Source of the DNA: Sulfurimonas sp. | GTDB lineage: Bacteria; Campylobacterota; Campylobacteria; Campylobacterales; Sulfurimonadaceae | DNA length: 50,504 nt | Assembly (NCBI GenBank): GCA_026988315.1 | Contig: JALSLJ010000064.1 | Span: 1 to 50,504, forward strand | Direction: 5' to 3' | In this document: positions 44,552 through 50,504 of the stretch, piece by piece | Layout of the letters: the number at the start of each line of letters is the position of its first letter | How positions within the stretch are numbered: position 1 is the first letter of the stretch | The notes under the pieces: generated by a model | What the model saw: only the letters and a program-made list of their open reading frames with translations | Told to the model about the DNA's origin: nothing | Database searches by the model: none | Made by a program: the position numbers and the translations under genes

Positions 44552-45822
44552 AAGCACTCCAGAGTATTTTTTTTGCATTTTTCAATGTTTTTTCTTATGA
44601 CAGTTGCCTTTGAAAAAAGCTCATTGTCTGTTATTTTTTTGAGATGCATCTCAGCCATAGGAAAATCACCAGCCATGTAGTATGAATAAGCTAATGCATA
44701 TCTCAAGTTGTCATCTTGAAGCATCCCGTATCTATCTAGTGCTTTATGGAGACCTGTTACTTTTTTATATTCACCACTATCTATATAAATGGCTACTTTT
44801 TGCTTTAGTTTTTCCACTTTATCAGGGTTTTGTGCATTTAGATAGAGAGCATGCACTCTATTGTTTGCTCTTCTGTGCATCTCAACGGCATCTTTTAAAT
44901 ATATAAGATCATAATAGGAGCTAACTTCAAATAGATGTGCAGCACTTTGTTTCATATCTTTTTTGAGATACATATGACCAAGAAGTACAGCAATTTTAGG
45001 TTCTTTTGGAAAAAGGAGTTTTGCTTCTTCTAATAGTTTTATAGCCTCGTCAATCTGTTCACCACCAATGAGCATCTGAGCAAGTGCTATATACTCTTTA
45101 GCACCACTTCCAGCTTTTTGCATATAAACTTTAGACGCATCAATAGCAGCTTGATAGAGCTTTAAATCTGCAAAATAATAAAACTTTTGCTTGAGCAATG
45201 TTAAGTCATCAGGAAATTTTTTGATACCTTCACTCAGTATAGATATAGCATTTGTATGATCTTTCAATTTCCAATAACACTCAGCTCTTAGCGTATATAA
45301 AGAAGCTCTAGCCTTGCCTTTTTCTTTCGCATTATCTAAGGATTGTATCGTTTCTTTATAGTTTTTGAGTTTATAGTTTTCTTGAGAAAGATACATATAA
45401 AGTTGAGTGATTTTATCTTCTCTAATCTTTTCACCATCATATTCATCTTTTGGTTCTACTTTTTTTTCACTAGAACCGATAGAGAAGAGGTACTTTTCTT
45501 TTTTTTGAGTTTTTGGAGCTTTAAACTCTTTTGTTTTTGTGGCTGCAATCGCTTTTTCAAAATCTATTATTGCTTCTTCATGCTTATTCTCTTTGGAGTT
45601 TACTACACCACTAATGGTATGAAATTTTGCTCCATCAAAATTTTGTGCTTCTTTATCTACTTCATTTAGTTCTAATCTTGCTTTATCAAGTTTTCCATCA
45701 TATATCATTAATGTTGCTAATGCTAGGTGATCTACTAGATTTTTAGCATCTTTTGCAAATAAAGATATATTAAGTATAGCTACTATTGACAAGATATATA
45801 TAATTTTTTTCATTATCTTCAC
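44548..45822 (-). CDS. TPR-repeat periplasmic protein of the TonB operon
   Basis: A signal peptide (ILSIVAILNISLFAKD) precedes about ten TPR-like helix pairs through the 424 residues, e.g. LYMYLSQENYKLKNYKETI, AECYWKLKDHTNAISILSEG and IAVLLGHMYLKKDMKQSAAHL. The start is a GTG at 45822 with AGG close by, or the ATG at 45813. TonB2-type operons of Vibrio and relatives carry a TPR protein after tonB, so the position is conserved. It probably supports assembly or coupling of the TonB complex. It overlaps the receptor gene by 4 bases. Confidence 0.85.
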   Translation of the reverse strand: MKIMKKIIYILSIVAILNISLFAKDAKNLVDHLALATLMIYDGKLDKARLELNEVDKEAQNFDGAKFHTISGVVNSKENKHEEAIIDFEKAIAATKTKEFKAPKTQKKEKYLFSIGSSEKKVEPKDEYDGEKIREDKITQLYMYLSQENYKLKNYKETIQSLDNAKEKGKARASLYTLRAECYWKLKDHTNAISILSEGIKKFPDDLTLLKQKFYYFADLKLYQAAIDASKVYMQKAGSGAKEYIALAQMLIGGEQIDEAIKLLEEAKLLFPKEPKIAVLLGHMYLKKDMKQSAAHLFEVSSYYDLIYLKDAVEMHRRANNRVHALYLNAQNPDKVEKLKQKVAIYIDSGEYKKVTGLHKALDRYGMLQDDNLRYALAYSYYMAGDFPMAEMHLKKITDNELFSKATVIRKNIEKCKKNTLECL

Positions 45823-45823
45823 T

Positions 45824-46462
45824 CTACCTAAAACGAATTTTTTGTTTAGCCCATAATTTTACAGGCTTTCCTTTGTATTTAGCAGGGCTAAATCTCCAAG
45901 AAAGAACAGCATTTAAAGCTGCATTGTCAAATACTCCAACTGGATGTGATTCGAGAATTTTTGCAAGTTCTACGCTTCCATCTTTAGCTATAAGTAAGTT
46001 TATAGTTACATAACCTTTAATCCCATCTTTTAGAGCAGATTCTGGATATTCAAGTGGTGGTCTGCTCATCACTTTAGGTTTTGAATCAACAGTCCCTTCG
46101 GTCATAACAGCGTCTTCTGCTATGTCGCCGAGTAAATCTTTTGCATCACCTACTATATCACCAGTTGCAAACTCTGGTATATTCATAGATACGCCACCCA
46201 AAAGAGAATTCATATTTGGTAACGGTGCCTTAGGAGCTGCTTTTTTTGGCTTTGGTTTTGGTTTTGGCTTTGGCTTTTGAGCACTCTGTTTTTTAGCTTT
46301 ATTTGCTTGTATGTGTCGAACCTCTTTTTTTACAGCAGGCTCTTTTTCTTTTACACTTTTGTTAAAAGATACGACAAGTATTGCCATAAAAAGACCACCA
46401 AGAAGCATGATAAAGAAAGCTTTTAATGCTCTGCCTTTAGTGCTATATATTTTTTGTGACAT
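45824..46462 (-). CDS. tonB: TonB protein
   Basis: TonB transmits energy from the proton motive force to outer-membrane receptors. The 212 residues have an N-terminal membrane anchor (about 13-30), a Lys/Pro spacer with repeated KPKP (about 60-75), and a C-terminal TonB domain (about 130-212) with EYPESALKDGIKGYVTINLL, DNAALNAVLSWRFSPA and a final KIRFR. The short spacer is typical of TonB2-like proteins. It starts 9 bases after exbD. Confidence 0.92.
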   Translation of the reverse strand: MSQKIYSTKGRALKAFFIMLLGGLFMAILVVSFNKSVKEKEPAVKKEVRHIQANKAKKQSAQKPKPKPKPKPKKAAPKAPLPNMNSLLGGVSMNIPEFATGDIVGDAKDLLGDIAEDAVMTEGTVDSKPKVMSRPPLEYPESALKDGIKGYVTINLLIAKDGSVELAKILESHPVGVFDNAALNAVLSWRFSPAKYKGKPVKLWAKQKIRFR

Positions 46463-46471
46463 CTCTTTTTG

Positions 46472-46876
46472 CTATCCCATCTCTTTTGTTGTTGATACTG
46501 CTACATCTTTAGCACCACTCATTCTGCACTCATCTATAACATCTATAAGATTACTCACTGGTATATTTGAATCAGAAATAACTAACACAGATTTATCAAC
46601 AGATGTTCTTAATAGGTCCCTAAGTTTACTCTGAATAGCCCATATTTTAATAGGCTGGTTATCTATATAAACCTCTCCGCTATTATCTATGTAAACTCTT
46701 ATCACCTTAGTAGATGCTGTTGAAGCAGAAGCAGCAGATGGGCGATCTAGATCGAGTTTCATATCTTTAACAAATGTAGTAGTTACCATAAAAAATATAA
46801 GTAATATGAAAACCATATCAATAAGTGGCGATACATCTATACTATCTACATCTTGACTTTTTTTCTTAAACCTCAT
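46472..46876 (-). CDS. exbD: ExbD biopolymer transport protein
   Basis: ExbD forms the proton-responsive dimer within the ExbB pentamer. The 134 residues include a single N-terminal membrane helix (about 18-38) with the essential aspartate in VSPLIDMVFILLIFF (D21), followed by a periplasmic domain ending ISDSNIPVSNLIDVIDECR and AVSTTKEMG. It overlaps exbB by 11 bases. Confidence 0.93.
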   Translation of the reverse strand: MRFKKKSQDVDSIDVSPLIDMVFILLIFFMVTTTFVKDMKLDLDRPSAASASTASTKVIRVYIDNSGEVYIDNQPIKIWAIQSKLRDLLRTSVDKSVLVISDSNIPVSNLIDVIDECRMSGAKDVAVSTTKEMG

Positions 46877-47489
46877 GTGAATCCTTCGTGCTTATAATGT
46901 CTGCAATTTGTTCAAATTCTAATGCAAATTGTTCTTCTTTTTTATCTAGTATTCTTCCAAAAATAAGTCCTGGAACCGCTACAACTAGACCAAGTTCTGT
47001 TGTAAATAATGCTTTTGAAATACCGCCAGCTATTGAATCGCCTTGAGCAAACATTGAGCTTGATTGTAGTGCATCAAAAGTCTCTATCATACCTATCACT
47101 GTTCCTAGAAGCCCAACTAAAGGAGCCAACATAACTATGGTTTTTACTAAGGTTGAATATTTTGTAATGATAAACACATATGGGAAAAGAGCGTCATATA
47201 TATAATTTCTAGGTCTTTTACCTATAGCTTGTGCTTCTCTTGCCGCTTGCAATGAGTCTCGAACAGCAAAGTCTAGTAAACCTACAAATATTTTATCATC
47301 CCCTCTTTTTTCATGCTTTTCAACTAATCTTCGTACACTTCCACGAGTACCACGCTTGAGGGTAATATATCTATACCCTAAGCCATACCATAGTAAAAGG
47401 TTCAAACAAAATAGTACCCACATAACTGCCCCACCAGCATTCATAAAAAATATGAATTGATTATAGTAGGCTAAAAGTGAATCAATCAT
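46866..47489 (-). CDS. exbB: ExbB/TolQ-family proton channel subunit
   Basis: This second, shorter MotA/TolQ/ExbB-domain protein (207 residues) has three membrane segments, with the conserved MLAPLVGLLGTVIGMIETFDAL (about 120-140) and GGISKALFTTELGLVVAVPGLI (about 150-172). It is the canonical ExbB that pairs with ExbD. It follows the longer TtpC-like gene with a one-base overlap. Possession of two ExbB-like proteins, one long and one short, is the hallmark of TonB2 systems. Confidence 0.92.
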   Translation of the reverse strand: MIDSLLAYYNQFIFFMNAGGAVMWVLFCLNLLLWYGLGYRYITLKRGTRGSVRRLVEKHEKRGDDKIFVGLLDFAVRDSLQAAREAQAIGKRPRNYIYDALFPYVFIITKYSTLVKTIVMLAPLVGLLGTVIGMIETFDALQSSSMFAQGDSIAGGISKALFTTELGLVVAVPGLIFGRILDKKEEQFALEFEQIADIISTKDSHEV

Positions 47490-48805
47490 TACGATTTGTT
47501 TTTCTCAAATAGGTTAACAATGTGAAGAGCGCTTTGCTCCATGCTGTCTTTTATATTTTGAGCCCATCCGCTTAGTAGGTTACCTAATAGTAAAAGAGGT
47601 ATAGCTACAACCAGACCAAGCATAGTTGTAACAAGAGCTTCTGAAATACCGCCAGATAATAGCTTAGGATCACCAGTACCATGAGTTGTAATGATATCAA
47701 ATGTTGCAATCATACCTGTTACTGTTCCTAGCAGCCCTAGTAGAGGTGCAACAGCAGCAAGAACAAGTACAAAGTTTCCAAACCTATCAATATTACTACT
47801 TTCATTTAAAATATTTTCCATAACGATATCTTCTATATGCGCTCTATCTTTTTTAATATTTCTTAAGGTAGCTTTTATCACCCTAGCAGTAGAGCCTTTA
47901 TAGTCCTTTATAGCATCTATTGCTTCATCTGCTCTGCCAGCTTCAACTTTAGCTACAACAATATTTGTTATTTCATTAACATTTGAACCAGATTTTGCAA
48001 GTAAAACAACTCTTATAAGAAGTAGTAAAATACCCAAAACTCCAAGAGCTAGAATGATGTAACCAATAGTTCCACCACCCTCTATAGTCTCTTCAATGGT
48101 TTTTTCTTTTGTGTATTCAACTTCTTTATCTAAGTTTTCATAAATGAAAATTTTCAAATCTCTTTTTAAAGTGTTATCTTTAAATGCTTTTGCTTGTTCA
48201 CTTGTTGGTACATTCCAAAGTTTAAGTTCTCCGTTTCCAGCTGGAGCCAAGGCACCAGCAGCATTTGTGGAGACACCATAAGAGGCTATGTTACCAACTT
48301 TGATAATTTCACCTTTTACTGTACTTCCATCAACAAGATAAAACTTTCCATTTTCAGTTTGCACAGATGAAAGTTTTGAATACAAGGTTGAGGTATCATT
48401 AAATGCTTTTCTCATAACTTCAGAGCCATTTGCCTTAGGCGAATCATTAACTTGTATATTATATTCATCAAGAAGTGATTTTGCTTGCATAATTACACTT
48501 GATATAATCTCTTTGTTACTTGTTTCATCTCCAAGTGTTTCATTTGCTTTTTCCACTTTGTATTCTAGTGTTTTATACTCTTCACTTAGGCTTACATATT
48601 TGTTTTGAAGTTTTTTAACCTTCTCTTTAGCCTTGACGATCTCTTTTTCATGAAGCTGTTTTTCTTTTTGTAGTCTTTGCTCTAACTCTGTTTTTTGTGC
48701 TTTTAAAAATGCAAATTCTTTTTGATATGCATCTGAGAGTTCATCAGCAGAGACTGAGGTAAATGCAAGCAGTATCGCTATTAATATTGTGCTAAAAATT
48801 TTCAT
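47489..48805 (-). CDS. ttpC: TtpC-like long ExbB-domain protein
   Basis: The 438 residues begin with a signal peptide (about 1-20), then a periplasmic coiled coil (about 25-110, EQRLQKEKQLHEKEIVKAKEKV...), a small beta region (about 150-235), a membrane helix (IGYIILALGVLGILLLLI, about 248-265) and a C-terminal MotA/TolQ/ExbB domain with LLGLLGTVTGMIATFDII and GGISEALVTTMLGLVVAIP. This is the build of TtpC, the extra component required by Vibrio TonB2. It overlaps both neighbours by one base. The name rests on architecture and operon order. Confidence 0.85.
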   Translation of the reverse strand: MKIFSTILIAILLAFTSVSADELSDAYQKEFAFLKAQKTELEQRLQKEKQLHEKEIVKAKEKVKKLQNKYVSLSEEYKTLEYKVEKANETLGDETSNKEIISSVIMQAKSLLDEYNIQVNDSPKANGSEVMRKAFNDTSTLYSKLSSVQTENGKFYLVDGSTVKGEIIKVGNIASYGVSTNAAGALAPAGNGELKLWNVPTSEQAKAFKDNTLKRDLKIFIYENLDKEVEYTKEKTIEETIEGGGTIGYIILALGVLGILLLLIRVVLLAKSGSNVNEITNIVVAKVEAGRADEAIDAIKDYKGSTARVIKATLRNIKKDRAHIEDIVMENILNESSNIDRFGNFVLVLAAVAPLLGLLGTVTGMIATFDIITTHGTGDPKLLSGGISEALVTTMLGLVVAIPLLLLGNLLSGWAQNIKDSMEQSALHIVNLFEKNKS

Positions 48806-49578
48806 TATTTACTCTCCATTAAAACTAAAGCATTTGGTATTTCAAAATATCCTGTTCTTATTTGCTTTTGTAGAGCATCAAACAAAGAGATAATCTTTTC
48901 AATATCTTTAGGGTCTGTTATATGTTTATACTTATAGCCATTATCTGTTTTTTCAACATATCCAACTTCATCCTTTGGAGTTGAGAAAAACATCATAACA
49001 GAGCCGATCTTTGCAACTTTTGCAAGGATTTTTTCACCCTTAAAGTCTATCTCTTGCTTAAATAGCCCTATCTCTTTTGTTACCCTAATGGTGTCATCAT
49101 AACTAGCCCACACTAGAGAAAGAGCTTTTTCTTGAGTTATTAAACCTTCATTGAGTTGTGATTTGATCTTTTCTAGGTCAGACACCCTTTTCTCGATCAT
49201 AAAAGGAATACCATCATTTATGGTTTTTTCTAAAAGAGCTATAGCATTTACAACAAGAGGTTTTAAGTCTTTGTTTGTAGATGTAGTCTCTTTGATCTTT
49301 TGTTTTATTTTTTCCAATTCTGCTTTTACTAGCTTAACAGATGTAGATTTTCTGTTTATCTGTGCTTCAGTGTCCGTTGATTGCATCTCGAGAGATTTCA
49401 TTTGAGATGTATATCTGCTTTTGTTTTCTTGTATTTCAGAATATAGGTTTTCAACATCTCCACGAAGATTTATGATTGACTTTACTATAGTTTCACTACT
49501 TTGCGCCATTAGCGCAGTAGAAAATAGTGTGCTTGAGAGTGCTAACAAAACTAGCTTTTGTTTTTTCTTTGTAAACAT
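48805..49578 (-). CDS. DUF3450-family periplasmic protein
   Basis: A signal peptide (about 1-25, ending ALMAQ) precedes a long coiled coil (about 30-110) and a C-terminal alpha/beta part with PLVVNAIALLEKTINDGIPF and SLVWASYDDTIRVTKEIG, the DUF3450 pattern. The 257 residues are usual. DUF3450 proteins begin TonB2/TtpC operons in many marine bacteria. Here it is the first gene, with a Pho-box-like promoter 30-80 bases upstream, and its stop overlaps the TtpC start by one base. Its molecular role is unknown; contact between TtpC and the cell envelope is a reasonable guess. Confidence 0.85.
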   Translation of the reverse strand: MFTKKKQKLVLLALSSTLFSTALMAQSSETIVKSIINLRGDVENLYSEIQENKSRYTSQMKSLEMQSTDTEAQINRKSTSVKLVKAELEKIKQKIKETTSTNKDLKPLVVNAIALLEKTINDGIPFMIEKRVSDLEKIKSQLNEGLITQEKALSLVWASYDDTIRVTKEIGLFKQEIDFKGEKILAKVAKIGSVMMFFSTPKDEVGYVEKTDNGYKYKHITDPKDIEKIISLFDALQKQIRTGYFEIPNALVLMESK

Positions 49579-49609
49579 TTGTACCCCATACGGTAAATTT
49601 ATGCGAAAT

Positions 49610-49661
49610 ATTATAGAAGTCTAATTACTAAAGTATTACTGAAGAATTACAGTTTGGTGAC
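49610..49661 (-). promoter_or_regulatory. Four-repeat Pho-box-like promoter of the TtpC/TonB operon
   Basis: Reading the minus strand, GTCAC (49657-49661), GTAAT (49646-49650), GTAAT (49635-49639) and GTAAT (49624-49628) recur at exact 11-base steps. TATAAT (49610-49615) begins 8 bases after the last. The DUF3450 start is 31 bases downstream. The layout matches the porin promoter. Confidence 0.7.
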
Positions 49662-49744
49662 AGAAAAATTATGTGATTGTTGCATTGAGAAGGATGTTTG
49701 TAAACAGTAGGTTGTCTTACCTACTGTTTAGTTATAAAATTTAA

Positions 49745-50504
49745 TTAGTTTGCACTATTGCCCGTACCAGCGTTAAACTTAGTTTCAAGAGTAACAGCAG
49801 AAGTACCTGTAAATCTCGCATCTGTAGATGAACCATTGATAGTTACATTTTCAAATGATGTGTTTGTAATATCTGCAGTATCAGAACTACCATCAGCACT
49901 ATTAGAATAGATCGCACCATAAGTATCTGTTACATTATCAGTAAGAGTACCGTTTAAGAAGTGACCACCGATACCATCTTTTTTGAAGTAGATACCACCC
50001 TCTTTACCAGAACCATTTTGAACGATGTTAAAGCCATCAAATGTAGCACTTGTAGTACCTGACATCTCAATAGCAGAGTTACCAAGAGTTGCAGTGATGT
50101 TTAAATCTTTAACTGTTCCAGAGTAACCATCATCGATATCGAAGTAATCATCAGTACAGTTTGTAAGAGATATATGTGAAAGGTTCACAGTACCACCCCA
50201 TAGCTCAATACAATCATCATCAGAATAATCAACTGTGATGTTTTCAATAGTAGTCCCAGAACCAACACCAACAAGAGAAAGACCATTAATCTCTTTATCA
50301 GTATCCATCGTGATACCAGAGTTTAAGATTTTAACATATTTTAAAGTACCTGAATTATCAGCTGAATCAGTTGTTCCAGCTACGAAAGTAGGATCAACTT
50401 CATAAGGATCAACCTGATCATTACCAGCATTACCGATGATAGTTAAACCACCCCATTGACCAACAGCAGGAGCTGCACCATCAATCGCAACTAGAGTAGA
50501 TGTG
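49745..50504 (-). CDS. Secreted parallel beta-helix protein (5' end outside the window)
   Basis: The frame is open from its stop at 49745 to the window edge, so the gene is cut off: about 252 C-terminal residues are visible, and an internal ATG at 50308 is not the true start. The visible part reads GQWGGLTIIGNAGND and GTLKYVKILNSG, followed by right-handed beta-helix rungs (TIENITVDYSDDDCIELWGG, VNLSHISLTNCTDDYFDIDD, NSAIEMSGTTSATFDGFNI). The family is found as large secreted or surface proteins, often beside TonB-dependent receptors. It precedes the TonB2-type operon by 166 bases on the same strand and may belong to the same regulon. Confidence 0.75.
   Translation of the reverse strand, partial: TSTLVAIDGAAPAVGQWGGLTIIGNAGNDQVDPYEVDPTFVAGTTDSADNSGTLKYVKILNSGITMDTDKEINGLSLVGVGSGTTIENITVDYSDDDCIELWGGTVNLSHISLTNCTDDYFDIDDGYSGTVKDLNITATLGNSAIEMSGTTSATFDGFNIVQNGSGKEGGIYFKKDGIGGHFLNGTLTDNVTDTYGAIYSNSADGSSDTADITNTSFENVTINGSSTDARFTGTSAVTLETKFNAGTGNSAN

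Noticed and set aside
45343-45669. A phenylalanine-rich plus-strand open frame inside the TPR gene
   Set aside because: It is the complement of a lysine- and glutamate-rich region; Phe/Leu/Ile runs are an artefact of AAA/GAA codons on the other strand.
1-50504. CRISPR arrays, insertion sequences, prophage or integrated plasmid
   Set aside because: I saw no regularly spaced direct repeats of CRISPR length, no transposase, and no phage structural genes. The only recombinase is a housekeeping-type Xer.

Overview
The window looks like chromosomal DNA of a Campylobacterota (Epsilonproteobacteria) bacterium, most likely Sulfurimonas-like. The signs are low GC content, an HP0268-type small protein next to miaB, a short NusA, a yeast/actinobacterial-type LeuA, a periplasmic di-haem cytochrome c peroxidase, and very compact gene packing with start/stop overlaps (ATGA, TAATG). 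The genus is inferred from gene content and style, not from a marker gene. I see no insertion sequence, prophage, CRISPR array or rRNA operon.

Layout. 1-2.2 kb: a DppB-type permease converging on nusA across a long imperfect inverted repeat. 2.4-8 kb: a tight operon of an HP0268-like gene, miaB, a DUF374 acyltransferase, a membrane-anchored helical protein, a Xer recombinase and three proteins that look like a divergent PilM/PilN/PilO set. 8-10.3 kb: tilS and rimO on the minus strand. 10.3-14 kb: a BaiN/HI0933-type flavoprotein, then a large lipoprotein paired with a small outer-membrane barrel protein. 14-20.7 kb: tRNA-Val, pckA with a palindromic promoter, a DedA protein, uvrB, a small orphan gene, cytochrome c peroxidase, a possible ZapB/ZapA-like pair and tRNA-Arg. 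20.7-25.7 kb: a NYN-LOTUS protein, leuA, a soluble histidine kinase and glnA.

25.8-33.6 kb is a phosphate region. pstC-pstA-pstB-phoU lies on the minus strand. Two tandem polyphosphate kinase 2 genes, pstS and a porin lie on the plus strand. 33.6-40.4 kb is a mixed minus-strand block: thioredoxin-like protein, aroK, a polytopic membrane protein, hemerythrin, a DUF1566 protein, a J-domain protein, AguB-type amidase, parvulin and a lipoprotein. It is interrupted by one plus-strand gene for a stand-alone DUF234-type protein.

40.5-49.6 kb holds an OmpR/PhoB-type response regulator downstream of a seven-gene operon: DUF3450, TtpC-like ExbB, ExbB, ExbD, TonB, TPR protein and a 1070-residue TonB-dependent receptor. 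This is the architecture of the TonB2/TtpC energy-transduction system. The window ends inside a gene for a secreted parallel beta-helix protein.

The strongest observation is regulatory. The promoters of pstC, pstS, the porin and the TtpC/TonB2 operon share the same direct repeat, GTAAC/GTAAT (variants GTGAC, GTCAC, GTATT). The repeat recurs at 11-bp steps (one 10-bp step) and ends 8-10 bp before a TATAAT-like -10. This is the geometry of a PhoB-family box. It suggests that the porin and the whole TonB2-type import system belong to a phosphate-starvation regulon together with pst, and that the encoded PhoB-like regulator is a candidate controller.
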